Notes: generated by a model from the letters alone, not told the origin. Shown: positions 10,901-22,032, numbered from the stretch's first letter. The stretch: 64,000 nt of DNA from Angiostrongylus vasorum (GCA_018806985.1 JADANN010000174.1:451501-515500); one strand, 5' to 3'. Numbers and translations: made by a program.

Positions 10901-13452
10901 AATTGACAGTCCACTGAGTGATCTGGGTGAAGTGAAGTTGCAACTTTTAGGTAGTGCCACATGTTGTTGTACGTCCCATCTTATTCATTTACGGCTCGTC
11001 GTTGCAGATGAAGTCATCGGTTAACTTGGGATCAATTTTAAGTAGCAATGCAATAAACAAACGTTTTATTGAAAAAAACGCTGAACAGATTTCATGGCGA
11101 TGATCTCTTATCTATCCAGTCCATGCGTCATCTACTTGTGTGTTTTGCTGCACTTGTCCATTTCGGTTGGCTTCCTCCGAAGCTCTATTTTTTAATACTT
11201 GGACCTACTTCTTATACAATCTGTCGAGCATCGATGGTAAAAGGTTATCCCCCTAACGTTCTCACTCTTACCAATCCCAACTCAACCACAACTTTTGAAG
11301 CTGTTCGCACGGCGCGCTTTAAATGTTTCTATGGAAAATTACAAGATAGGTTTTGCTACCGTTTTCGGGGGTTTAATATCAAGGTTTGAATTAATGCGAG
11401 AAAATTGGACATAAAACAACAACAACGGCTCGAAATATCGCTGAAGCGTAGTTTAGGAAGGGGTTTCCGAATGCACAGTACGATGAGGGTTCAAAAGGTT
11501 TTATACCGAAGATATAATCTCTATAATGGGAATGGTCGTGGTGCCTATTAGCGTTTGATAGCGCTCGGTCGAAATCGGCAGCCGAAGCTGCTTCTTTGTC
11601 CAAAACATCTTGAAATGTTGTAGAAAATATAGTGTTGCCACTAGACAATTGTTTGTTCGTCATTTACAATCAGCTGGAAAAAGGTGAAAAGCTAAGTAAA
11701 TTGGGTCCTTATGAACTGAAAGAATGAAACGGGATCATTTGTTCCGTGCTTCTTTACGCAGCAAAAATCACCCGTTTTTTTAACCAACTGCCGTACGAAG
11801 AAAGTAGGGTCCCATGCGACAACAGAGAAAGCTTAGCAAAGTGGTTGCTATGAGATGAGACTTCTAAGCGTTTCATTCTAGCTGTGAATGTTTTTGCCGA
11901 ACACTGCAGAAAACATTGAAATACGACAGCAATGATCCTGAGATATGAGTAAGGCTCGGAGCCTCATATACATTACGAAAAGCCCATTACCCTTTCCAGG
12001 GGAGCTAATGTGTTGTGTCAACCGAAGCCTTTGCTTTGCTTTCCTTTCAGCCATGTTTCTACACTTTCGGTACCATCAGTAACCAACCATCAACGAGAAT
12101 GATCTAGGGTGCACAAATCGGTATTGGACTCGGTTAAGCCGAAGCAGATTTCAGAATCACAGCGTTTCAGTTTTTATTTACTGCCTATTCTTTTGCCTTG
12201 AGGTTCCGAATTTTGCTCATATCTCAGCATCATTATGGCTTCCTATCAAATAATATCCTGCCATGAAAAAAAGAATGGGCGGTAAATAGGAATTAACACA
12301 TTGGAATATTGCTTCCAGAGCTTCAGAAGGTATCGCAGCTTCGCAGCTTTTTCTATACAACCAAAAGTCGAACATTGTGCGGACCCCACGTCTCATTGCA
12401 TTCCTTTCCTCGCATTCTTCATCCACGAAGATCTTAGGCTTTTCACAGCGGTTTGGCTACCAGTTGATAGTTTTTGGTGTTCTTAACGTAGTTGAATGCT
12501 CTTTGAGTCGACTCTCGCTGGAATCTTGCGATAACCGAGCTGGGGTGTTCCCAGATTTTCACTGTAGGCAGTCGCCAGCTTTTGTGGATTGGGCATGCTA
12601 GCCGATCACAAGCAGGTCTGGTACCAATTTCCCGATGCCGTAAGGATGGGTGTTTGGCCGGCCTAGGGCAGATTCGAACTAGGGCCTTTAGCATATTAAA
12701 CGGTGGCACTACCCCAGCCGTTGTGCTATCGAAATAAACTAGTTAAACATGTTTACTATTGGCAAAAATATGTAAATTCTAATACTTCTTATTCCAAATT
12801 ACAAAGCTGTTTTTAAATGATTTATGTTTATTCAAGGTTGTCGTTCAAATCCACCGTTTGTTTTGCCACAATATATTAAGTAGCAAAGTAAAGTTTAAGA
12901 CATATTTGCAAAAGCGGCAATGTTAACATAAAACTGTAAAAAATGAGACGTTAATATCTTAAACTCAACCTGTGTTTTGTTGAGGTAGAATTTCTTCTTT
13001 CCTTACAAGACATTGTACTTGTAAAAATCAATATGAAGGATTGTTTTTAAGACGAGCATTTTGAAATTGGTATACAGTGGAAAACGCTATGACGATGCAG
13101 AAGACGACGGAAACACTGTCGAAGAAAATGGTGTTGACATCACTCGAGTCGTCGCTAAACTGAGCAACGTGGTCCATTACGCTGATATTGAGCGTCGACC
13201 AGTGCGAGCCGTTGATGTTTCTCAGTCGCGAAACACTTTTAAGACCAGCTTTTTTAATTTCAAAAGGTTCAGAAAGGTGTGACTAAGCTATTCAAGATTT
13301 TTCCATCATCGGTAAATCTAATTACACGGTTCGTTGAGTTTCAGGCTAGTCAAGGAAGGTTCAATGCTTCGTTGTCATCAGCGAATGCTCCTTGTATTAT
13401 CGGTGGTAAAGGCGATCTTGTAGACTTTAGGCAACTGTCTCATATGTCTTAA
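4927..13452 (+). CDS. nbs-1: Nibrin (NBS1/NBN) orthologue, MRN complex subunit
   Basis: NBS1 is the adaptor of the MRE11-RAD50-NBS1 complex, which senses and processes DNA double-strand breaks in the nucleus. Exons: about 4927-5354, 5444-5529, 5625-5731, 5787-5845, 6081-6223, 6302-6356, 6457-6511, 8391-8536, 13052-13276 and 13345-13452. All phases agree, giving about 470 aa. Residues 1-90 are an FHA domain with the GR, SRIH and NSTYGT..N phosphothreonine-binding motifs, close to human nibrin. Basic NLS-like stretches and a long Ser-rich region follow. Near the end, NFKRFRK (about 429-435) and CIIGG match the MRE11-binding motif and the following segment of human NBS1. No BRCT domains are visible, and the protein stops 35 aa after the MRE11 motif without the ATM-binding tail. 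The first exon is unresolved: its acceptor is at 4926, no upstream start joins in phase, and the first ATG in frame (4956) would cut the FHA domain. Mariner and SINE copies sit in the introns. From memory only, the C. elegans nbs-1 and rpl-41 genes lie on the same cosmid. Confidence 0.85.
6643..7104 (-). mobile_element. Mariner transposase fossil in a nibrin intron
   Basis: A 153-codon frame on the - strand, antisense to nibrin, keeps the C-terminal part of a mariner transposase: RKGSVLLHDYARPH matches the conserved LLHDNARPH block, and SFKHLNAY matches the later YHLFKSL-type block. The SPDLAP segment that normally follows is badly eroded (HPSYIELL), so the catalytic core is broken. No N-terminal half is recognised, so the element is dead and truncated. 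Confidence 0.75.
7825..8110 (+). repeat. Family C tRNA-derived SINE
   Basis: Starts at a GAGTGGTGGTAGAG A-box-like stretch. The downstream blocks (GGGCCACCCAAGCC, AGGGAATTGGTGGCAGGA, GAATCGACTCGAGTGCATTC) are in the same order as in the 61285 and 12480 copies. Located in the large nibrin intron between 6512 and 8390. Confidence 0.6.
8818..9202 (+). repeat. Family A repeat, copy 3
   Basis: Full-length copy with clean ends, TCCCAACGGTTTACCGCC at the left and CCAGTGAGGTCGTGCCCTCC at the right. It lies in nibrin intron 8 and is one of the best copies for building a family consensus. Confidence 0.85.
9380..9720 (-). mobile_element. Second mariner transposase fossil (frameshifted)
   Basis: Two overlapping - strand frames together resemble mariner: GSLLSHDNVRP matches the LLHDNARPH block in one frame, and LPCSPNLQP matches the HPPYSPDLAPSD block in another, so at least one frameshift separates them. 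It is a different, independently decayed copy from the one at 6643. Confidence 0.6.
11935..12290 (-). repeat. Family D tRNA-derived SINE, with a partial inverted second copy
   Basis: 11935-12195 is a - strand copy: GAGATATGAG, a degraded B/A-box region, a CTTTCAGCC block, and the end TTTATTTACTGCCTATTC. It is followed at 12210-12290 by the opposite end of another copy in inverse orientation (GAATGGGCGGTAAATAGG), so two elements face each other. Confidence 0.6.
12480..12740 (-). repeat. Family C tRNA-derived SINE
   Basis: Read on the - strand it starts GATAGCACAACGGCTGGGG (A box) and continues to CCTAGTTCGAATCTGCCC, a very good B box. The block GGGAAATTGGTACCAGAC and a tail with GTCGACTCAAAGAGCATTC follow. 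This is the clearest Pol III promoter in family C. Confidence 0.75.
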
Positions 13453-13515
13453 CAATTCATTGCTGTTTCATTTTCCTGTAAGTATTGTGTTGGCTTTAAG
13501 CACATCGGAATTCGC

Positions 13516-13538
13516 AATAAAAATGACGCTTGAATAAA
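13516..13538 (+). terminator. Poly(A) signals of the nibrin gene
   Basis: Two AATAAA hexamers, 13516-13521 and 13533-13538, lie 64 and 81 bases after the nibrin stop codon. Either could direct cleavage and polyadenylation. Confidence 0.6.
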
Positions 13539-13599
13539 TCGAAGAGTCTCTGCAGAGTTCATTTGATGGATTTTTTCTGCTAAGTTAACAAAACGTAAA

Positions 13600-14180
13600 A
13601 GAATGCTGAGGTATGAGCAAAAATTAGAACCTCAGTAGCGCTTCCGTGATTATCCTTTCAGGAAGCGGGCATGTCATGCACTGCACCAATCGACGTCCTT
13701 GTTTTGCCTTTCTCTCAGCCGATTTTTTACTCCAACGATACTATCAGCAATTACCTGTGAACGGGAATTCTTTGAGGAGTACAAATCTCCACTGAACGCA
13801 GTTAAGCGGTTCCAGTCGGAATCACAATCACTTAACTTTTAAAATGTTAAAATCTGAAAGGTTAACACATTGTGATTTCGACTACAACTTCAGGTTAACT
13901 GGGTTCGATGCCGATTTGTGTTGCCCAGATCATTCTTGTTTACGGTTGGTTGTTGATAAAACCGTTAAAGTAAAAGAGAAAAAAACTGGTACAAAGGCTG
14001 AACAATGGCCTCAGTTGGCGCAGTCCATGGCACGTCAGCACCAGGTAAAGGTTATCTGGGGTTCGTAGCGTACCTGAGGTTGAGACCTTTGTTCATATCT
14101 CAACATCTTTTTGATTGTATTCCACGTAATAACCTGCCATGAAAAAAGAATAGGCGGTGATGAAGGCTAAAAATCATCAC
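13600..14180. repeat. Family D elements, inverted pair downstream of nibrin
   Basis: 13600-13845 is a - strand D element (GCTGAGGTATGAGCAAAAAT to the GGAATCACAATCACTTAAC end). 13860-14165 contains + strand pieces (GTTAACTGGGTTCGATGCCG and AAAAAGAATAGGCGG). The ORF overlapping 13844-14068 is this repeat, not a gene. Confidence 0.55.
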
Positions 14181-16860
14181 GATTTTGATGCTTACTTGAC
14201 TTCACAAGTTCGAGCACTTAATTTCTTTATTTTCGTTTTCTTTCTCGCATTCTTAGTGTTTCTTCCTTAACTATGTTCTCTTGTTCTGTTTTTATCCCTC
14301 TCTTAGTTTCAGTTGAAAAATTCCATTCTTTATTTTTCCTCAAGCTGTCTGTCAACCATCTTGTGCTTAGTCTTCTTCATTTCTACCTCCATCCAACGAC
14401 TTCATCAATCTTAACAAAGCACTTGGTGCTCTGTGCCTTCGCAAAGGGCCCATAATAGCTAATCGATCATTTGTCATCTTCGTGCTTCTTCATTTAGCCA
14501 CTTCAATTCTCTTGAGTGGCTTCTCTTCAGTCCAGGGTAAAGTCCTATATCGGTGTGTTAAATGGAATTTTTGTGCAGTCGAATTTCTTCTAGGTTTCTT
14601 TGTTTGCACGCGGCTTTAAGATGGTGGGAATAAAGAATTAAAGAATCTTTTCAACTTCTTGTGGTTGCAATGTTCTGACGTTCTTCGTTTCTAGGCAGTT
14701 TGGTTATTTGCTTATCTAAGCGTTCACACATATTGTGTCTTTTCAGCGATTTTTTGAGCCCTGTGCTATCCGAAATAGGTTTTTTTGATCGCCCACGTTG
14801 TCGAATTCATCCGAGGAAAGAGTTGCTTTTCAATTCGTCCCCTTTATGGCTGTGATTGTGCGAGTAAGGTTTCACTGCGACACACCCATAGTTGCCGTTC
14901 GTTCTCAACAAATTAGAGCGACACCAGTGGCTCATGTACACTTTGTCATGGCTTCCTTGGACTTCAGTTTCTGTCCATGTTACAGCAATGCTTCTTTTCA
15001 TACCTTCGCGTTACCTTTGCCTCGGCTTCCTTCACAAGATAATATTGAAGTAACCACTGAACAGAAAAAACTGTATCTTTGTGTTCAGTCTTGATTGCTG
15101 ATTTACTGCTTATTCATGGATCCTATTGCTGTTTTGTGAGGAAGTTTTCTTTCTTCTTCCTGTGTGAAGCTTTCTTAAATATGAAGAATAGTACTGCAAG
15201 CGAGTGGACTATGTGAGTCTTTGTGTCACAAGCGGCCGACCGAGATATGGCCCGTCATTGTTAAATATAAATATCTCAGTTCATTGTTAACGTTATTAGT
15301 AGAAATAAAGGCCTAAAGTAGACGATAGACTGTCCGACGCTGGACAACCACTCAAGGATACGCTGTGAATTAGACTTTATTGATTATAGTAGAGGTGATG
15401 AAATGGGTCTATGGTCGGTCTACAGATAAACACAGATAATGGTCGCATCTGGTCCATAGAATGACTTTGGGCGTCTGCCGATCTATCACTTTAGTTCTGC
15501 TACCCACCCAGATAAGTCTGGTGCCAAATTCCCTAACCTTGAGGGAATGGAAGATTTGATGAGACCAGGGTGCGAGGTCGAGTCAAAGACCATGTGTGTA
15601 TTGCACAGCACCTGTAATCACTTCGATACACGCATTGGAAAAAGGACTATTAGGATGTGCAGATTTTGCCAACAAACTCGTGCTACCAGTAATTTTTTGA
15701 TTCTTCGGGTCGTTTTTTTTTGCTTTTTTTTCTCATCGAAGCTCGTATTCCAAAAACTAAAGCGATTAGACGAATGGGATTTCGTTTTGAGAACAGCATA
15801 ATGTTTCTGACCACATTTTTCTCTGCTCTCATCGCAGTTGTGTTAAGGATTTGAGAAACTGACTTTTTTTGCGTTTCTGGTGATTTGCGTTTCGAATCGC
15901 TTTGAAACAAAGAGTGCATTTTTGAAAAATTTTATTTTTATTTAGAGCTATGGAGAATACCCTAGGGAAATCAGCGCTTATGAAATGTTTTAACGCACAC
16001 TATCGAATTTGTTGTTATTCCAAGATGGAGTAGTGGAAAAGTCAGAAGATGTTTTCTTCCAATGATCTGACGAGGGAAGTCGTAAATGTTCACACCTAAT
16101 TCCTCTCTCTGATGGTTTCGTTTGCCAATCGCACTGACACTTGATCGCATCTGGTCAGATCCTTACGACTTCGGGAATTATTCGTTGGCTGGTCTTATTA
16201 TCACTCAGTACGTTCCTGGTTTGTGAACACTTAACTCTACAAATGATGTGATTTCAATGCATTCAGGACGAAAATGACAGGCGCACGAAGGTTTGATGCA
16301 TTAAATTCTAACTCATTGCGAACTTTCTTGGTTTATCTTCTTGGATTATTAATGAGAGACGGTCAATTCGAAAAAATACTCTTAATTTAAATGCAATTCG
16401 TTAAACTTTATGGTTCTTTGCTAACAAAATCCAATCCTCAATAATGGCAGTAGAATTTGGAAGTTTTCGCCAGTGTTCGCTCTGGTCGGGTTTGCGCCAA
16501 AAATTTTAAGAATTTAGACCTCGCATTCGATTTTCAAGGATTTCAATGTTCTGCAAAAATTACATATGGGATAGAAATGGTGTAGAAAAAAAGTCTTTTC
16601 TAGGAATCTGTCAAATTCCCATCTCTTTAAATACTACTGTGGTTGAGGGAATTCCGTCAGTTGTCGAAAAACTAGCATGTGCCGTTATGTGTTAATTGTG
16701 TAACATTCTCCGAGGAGACCTCAGTTATTCGTTAGTTTTCCAATTCAGTGAGCTTATTTTTCTGAAAGTCCTGTTCCGCTGGGTGAAAATGATTCCCGTC
16801 ATTAGGGCTCGTGAAACTCATATATTTCACTTAGCAAAGAAAATGATGCAAGGCTTTCAG
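14180..16860. other. Long stretch without a recognisable gene
   Basis: The open frames here (for example 14798-15094 +) have no domain match, no supporting splice pattern and no conserved composition. A degraded family C SINE lies on the - strand at about 15440-15600, with a B-box-like GGTCGAGTCAAAGACC on the + strand. Otherwise nothing is seen. Confidence 0.5.
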
Positions 16861-16869
16861 TTTCTGATT

Positions 16870-17150
16870 TATTTCAATTGCTCCTAAGTCTCATGCAGAG
16901 ACTACATGCTTTTCTTAAGAAATGATGCATTTGCGAGCCGGAGATTTGATGAAGCTTCAATTTATGGTAATCGAGATCGACGAATTCCTGCCCCAAGGGA
17001 GAATTTCGTAGCATGGAAAAGTCTAAAAGTCGTGATTTATGCGCCATGAAAAAGCCTTTTTTCAACTCACTTTCTAGCGCTTCTAACGACTCATCGAGTC
17101 CACGTGTGGTCGAGCGTCGTCGTGGAGAACGCGAAAACTCCAATTGTCTT
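16870..17150 (-). mobile_element. Possible third mariner fossil
   Basis: On the - strand one frame reads DARPHV, the motif preceding the second catalytic region of mariner transposases, and a shifted frame carries a weak LDYHKLK counterpart of the SDYHLFR block. Stop codons and frameshifts interrupt it. Only the C-terminal third would be present. Confidence 0.45.
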
Positions 17151-17199
17151 GGTCATTTTTTTTCACATCAGCAAATACTACTCTAAAAGTTGGTATAGA

Positions 17200-17355
17200 T
17201 CTTCGTTGTCGTTGTTGTTGTTGTTGCTGTTGTTCTTGTTGGTCGATGGTTGTCGTACTTGTAACATCACGACTCTAAGGAAGGCGAAATCGCCGAAACG
17301 TCAGCCATCGACCAACAAGAACAAAACCAACAACAACAACAACGACAATGAAGAC
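17200..17355. repeat. Long hairpin with a Penelope-type terminal motif in its loop
   Basis: A GTTGTT-rich arm ending GTTGGTCGATGG pairs with CCATCGACCAAC followed by a CAACAA-rich arm about 95 bp downstream. The loop holds GGAAGGCGAAATCGCCGAAA, shared with the termini of the Penelope-like fragment at 33.6-34.4 kb. The two arms together make a stem of more than 40 bp. Confidence 0.75.
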
Positions 17356-17639
17356 CTATACCAACCTCGCATCAGCTAAAGAAAATCAGTTTATAAGATC
17401 ATATAAATAAATATATCAATCATCTATGCCGAGGTTTATAGAAAGTCGGTCTTTTGAGTTATTCTAAGAAGGTTGCCTACAGTTCCACCTCGTGGTGATT
17501 GTTGTACGACAACTCTCAGTAGAGTCCACCTTAACCTTACGGCTGTACGGAATCCGTATGACTTGATAAAACGGTTATTTTTCTAACGATAACCGAGTGA
17601 CGCCATTCGTGTCGCAATGCTAAAACATCTAGGTATCAC

Positions 17640-18100
17640 TTCCATCGCCTTACGCTTCAGGAACTGCTTTGTGTGCGCCGCAGAAGCGAGTGATGCAACT
17701 GCTCATTGGCTGATACTCGATCGGCTCAGTTTAGCTCTGTTAACCAATAGTCCATCAACAATTTGTATGGTGGTCAAGCGATCGTAAGTGCTCCTGCACA
17801 ATGGAGTGGTCACAGCTGACTGTGGCGCCAACTAGTGCTCAGTCGCATCGGGATTCCCGCCCAGCTAGACAAAAAAAAACGGGAGGAGCGGCAATAAATG
17901 GCGGACTTGTGCACGATGACTTCACCCCATGCGTGGCCAATGTTTGCGATGAAATCTAAGGTTCAGTTGCAGGCGCTTGTATTACTAACAGCGAAGGTTC
18001 GCATAGTCCAGTGTGAATCGATTTCCACTCTTACGGTTGAAACAGCCGTTGTTTTTACCTTCGACCGACGCACGTCAGCTTATGGTACACTTCATTAATT
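17640..18100 (+). other. Possible 5' region of a + strand gene
   Basis: This stretch is richer in GC and CpG than its surroundings, with two ATTGG/CCAAT pentamers. ATGGCGGACTTG at 17898 opens a 66-codon frame with a possible splice donor (AAGGTTCGC). It could be the first exon of the membrane protein gene at 20.8 kb, but no intervening exons were found and the translation is not recognised. Confidence 0.25.
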
Positions 18101-18715
18101 TATGTGAAATCCATTAAGATTAGCAGATGTTTGCCGGTCAGGCATATGTTGTTCAAATCTACTACGTGAGATCTTATGATGAATTTTCGGTTTTGTGAAC
18201 TCCGCGTCGAAACTCGCATTTCGAGTACAAAAGTACTGAAGGCACTCATCAGAACAAGATGACTCCAAATGCATCATCGGTGGTTGCGGATGTCGGGTTT
18301 GCGCTAGGGTTTTAAGATTTTAAATTTCGTCTCCAATTTCCCAGGAGTTTTAAAGATTTCTTGGGAGTCCTGATTTTTTCTTCCAATTTTTTTGACAACC
18401 TTAAAATTAAGTAATACTTCTGAAAACTCATAATTACCCCTGGAGTAATGAGAGAAAGTCTGCTCTTTAACTCTATTATGTTCTCAACTCCTTGGGTGCT
18501 CTAGTTATCGAAAAATCATCGGACTCTACGTGTTATTATTCGGAGTTAATGTGAATCGTTTCCTAGCTGCTTTCCTATATAAACATAGCCCTTAAAATAA
18601 CCTTAGAGGAAACCCGAAATGTATCACCATGCTTCCAAATTTACTCATGAGACTAAAAAGAGAATCGAGTTAACAAAAAGAGGGATTTTTTCCTGAGTGA
18701 TGCATTAATCTCTCA

Positions 18716-18761
18716 GTAGTTTAGTAGTTTAGTAGTTGAGTAGTTGAGTAGTTGAGTAGTT
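18716..18761 (+). repeat. Short tandem repeat, 8-bp unit
   Basis: About five imperfect copies of TAGTTGAG, drifting to TAGTTTAG at the left end. No gene is seen nearby. Confidence 0.9.
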
Positions 18762-19424
18762 GCAGTTTTCGCCAGTGCTTAGTGTGTTCAATTAGAACTA
18801 CAGAGTAGAATGCAGTAGGATGTATACATAAATCCCTGCCATATTTTCATAGCAGATTGTCATCGTTTTAAAAATATTTTGACGTGGAAAGTACAGCAAA
18901 TGTGCTGTCTCATATCTGCCCACCAGTACATGCATCCTTCCTAGAAATGCGCCTGCTTCGTCGTTCGACGCGTGCCGTTCCACTGGAATGTGTATAATCG
19001 CCTTTGGCTCTAATGAGGTTGTTTCCATTATTCTGATGGTATACGGTGGCTGACCCTTCTTGCAGCGTTGCTCTTTCGTTTATTTCAACGACACTGCACG
19101 TAGTTCCGTCCATTGAAGTATTCCACTAATCGACTTTCTTGGCGAAATATTCTAAATCTATTCAGTTTTTTTGATTCAGAGCATCACTTACTTATATCTG
19201 AGTCTCCGGTTTTTCAAATATGTTAGTTAAGCTATATTAACTACAAGCAAATATAAAATTAATGGGGAAGGTGAAAAGCGTTGTGCAGCTGTGTGACCCT
19301 ACCAACTATAGACATTTCCTTGATGTTTTATGTGTTACGAAGATTGTCACTGTAAACAACGAGCAAGGGTCAACCGTTCCTCGAGAGGGAGCCAGAAAGA
19401 AGCCGAGAACAACTCCGTTTCTCT

Positions 19425-19625
19425 GGCTGAGAGAAAGGCGAAAGAAGAACTCGCATGGTGTGGTCGTGAACGCGTTAGCCGCCGAAAAGGGTAATAGCGT
19501 GTTCGGTCCCCACTGCAGACAACAGCGGTCCGGAGTTTTGGAAATATCTCAGCAACTCCGTTGCTTTTCCAGCATAGTGAGCCATTGTGGCATACTCGCA
19601 TCCTCTATAATACTACTAATCATCG
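19425..19625 (+). repeat. Family D tRNA-derived SINE
   Basis: Reads GGCTGAGAGAAAGGCGAAAG, then GGTGTGGTCGTGAACGCG (A-box region), GTTCGGTCCCCAC (B-box region) and GGAAATATCTCAGCA. Same order as the 40300 and 59240 copies. The 125-codon + frame over it is a repeat artefact. Confidence 0.7.
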
Positions 19626-20805
19626 ACCAGTCTAAGTAATGTTTGTATTCGTCTATTCGTCGCTCTCATGCGTCACAACTGCAGACCATGGCTGCATAGT
19701 TTGCAGGTCCAATTCTCGACAGATTGGGAAGGTTCATTTCGTGGCTTCACTATTCCAATTGTAAACTTTTTTTGTGTTTTCAAGCGCTTCAACAGTAATC
19801 CTTTCGTTATGCTACTTGTCCTCATTTGTTTCTTGTACTAACTAATGTTCTACTTTCCTCAATCTTCGTCCTCTTTCTGTCAGCTGAGTGAAGTCATTAG
19901 AATCTTCATAATGAAGCTCAGCTAAATGTAGAAGTGTAACCTCTCTTCACCCATTTCTAGCCCTCCCGAGCCGAGAAAGAATGCGACGACAATCCTATTC
20001 CTAAAAAATTCTAAAAATGAAGAGTGTGGCTCAAAAAAATGTGTTGCGTACCGCATCTTGAATGAGTGAAAACAACTCACTGAGTAGACCCTACTCCTAC
20101 ATGCGGTGGATACCAATGGAAATTTTACTGGTGCACGTTCCACTTACTCATTAGTTAGTCGATTGGCTGCGCTGACGACGTAATCGTCTAATTCATTAGT
20201 GAAATGGATGTGCTCGTAGATGTTTGACTTCGTAAACCACTTGTTTTTCCGTTTGTATGAAAATAACGACACTTTGAGAAAGGTTAAGAGTAAATGATCA
20301 AAGTGGAAAGAGCTCTGACCATCGAGAACTCGGTGGCAGTGTTTTTTCTGTTTTCCCACTGCTACCAGTCTCGATTTATTTGCTAAATTGGGCTCTTGAG
20401 ATATCCCGAGATGCATCTCATGGGTAGCATAGAATGCTCGTAAAGCGCAAGCCACACAGCTGGCCGATTCTTCCATTACAATCCTTTCTGTATACTTTAT
20501 TAATATATTTTTAAACCAAATACTTCGTTTTTGGTATTCTTTTCGTCCGATTTTCTCCTTCATATTATTCCGCGCTATCGTTTTTTTGTGGTATTTGAAT
20601 TATTCGCTACTCAAAAGCTCTTTTCTATTGTTTCAGAGCACGAGGCGCGTGCTACTGCAGCTTCATTGACTGCGATTAGCTCTTCACTATTACTGGGCTA
20701 CATTGAGCTCTAAAGAAGTCTCCGTCATTTCTATCATAATGTGACTGCTTTCAAGCGAATCACGCTTTTTATCTGGTCCCTCACTCTTTCAGTTTTCTAA
20801 GGCGA

Positions 20806-22032
20806 CGCGCATTGATTCTGAGCTTCTACATTTGGACTCCACTTAATGGGAGCGCCGGTGATAAGGTTGCTCGTTCAGATTCTGAGGATTCTCTGCTGCG
20901 CACTAATATTGTAAGAGTCTTCCTCAAAGAATTTGCTATTGTGAAGAGATGGCTCGTTCCTCAAAGTTTATTTGGAATTTTCCTAGCTATTTTTTTATTA
21001 TTTGACACATATCTTGAAGAAGAAAAGACGTCCTTTTATTGCTACTCGAACTATTTGTACGTCTTTTGATCTGTCGTGATATTTTTGTTCACATGGAAAG
21101 AAATAGACTTGCAATGCAATGTGTTTTTAAACGAAGATGGTGATTTCGTGCACTTCGCTAAGGATGCCTCCGGAGCTTTTGGCTCAGTCTGACGATTCGG
21201 ACGATGATGGTTGCGAGCAAAGGCCGGCACGAAGGCGACACTTTCAAAAGTTCGTCCAGGTTCTCTTGCTTTTTGTAGAGCTTATTCCACGGGCCACATC
21301 CTGATTGACTTTATTCAATAGCGTTATGTAACTTACATTCCATGGCCATTCTCTCATACTAGCATCTTTCTATCTCCAGTAATATTCATCTTATTGCTGA
21401 CAGGTGGTGAAGGGGACGGAAACCCACTTAATGAAACATATGGATGTGATTTATGTGAGCAGTTATCGTGACTCAAGTTTTCAGGACAATACAGCGTTTT
21501 TCTCTTGACATCTACTTCTGGCATTGGCTTTTCTTGTGCATGCTCTCGCTCTCGATCGTCTATATCGCCATGAACATCTACATGCTCACAAAACGATGCG
21601 CTGAGCTCTCCAACGGCGTTTCCAGTGAGCCTCTTAAATTTTAGGTGCATCCACTAAACGTTGTTCACAATTAACGTGTGTTTAACCTATAGCTCCTTAT
21701 CATTTTATCATTTGCTAGCCACTGGAAGCACAATTGATCGACTTGTTTTTTGAAACATGTGAAAATTTTCTGTAAGATTGAGCTAACACGAGTTTGATAT
21801 AAGAAGAAATGTTCAAATTGCCTGATCTTGCAGCCGTCACCACGTTAGTCAATCGTATGGATACGTTAGAGTCGAGCCTAGAGAAAATGCTTCTGGAATT
21901 CGATCTCTGGAGGGAGAGTATCCCGAAGAACTCTAGCAACTCTAGCCAGACAAGAAACGCTACAGAATATGTATACGACGTCATGGAACATCTGACTATG
22001 CAAGTGAAACAATTAAAGAAAAACGTCGATCA
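20806..22032 (+). CDS. Unrecognised single-pass membrane/coiled-coil protein (partial model)
   Basis: Not identified. The most convincing exons are 21495-21624 and 21804-22032, joined in phase by a GTGAGC donor and an AAG acceptor. The first encodes an aromatic run into a membrane segment (HWLFLCMLSLSIVYIAMN) and a basic LTKRC stop-transfer. The second encodes a predicted coiled coil (LVNRMDTLESSLEKMLLEF), an Asn/Ser-rich stretch and a second heptad segment ending at a GTAAGT donor. Upstream candidates are 20806-20910 (SDSEDSLLRTNI), about 21188-21259 (acidic SDDSDDDG then basic PARRRH) and 21404-21454. Acidic linker, one membrane helix, then coiled coil recalls the C-terminal half of Aster/GRAMD1 sterol transporters, but no GRAM or VASt domain was found, so this is only an idea. 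Both ends are open; the 23.1 kb GC-rich frame could be its last exon. Confidence 0.45.

Noticed and set aside
13844..14068. 74-codon + strand frame with FRLTGFDADLC
   Set aside because: The same sequence recurs in family D repeats; it is not a gene.
17200..17355. CRISPR-like or tandem array
   Set aside because: The repeats are GTT/AAC triplets in an inverted arrangement, not spaced direct repeats, and the genome is eukaryotic.
19262..19639. 125-codon + strand frame
   Set aside because: Most of it is a family D SINE and the rest has no similarity or splice context.
20144..20563. 139-codon - strand frame
   Set aside because: Long for the composition, but no domain, poor codon pattern and no flanking splice sites that join anything.
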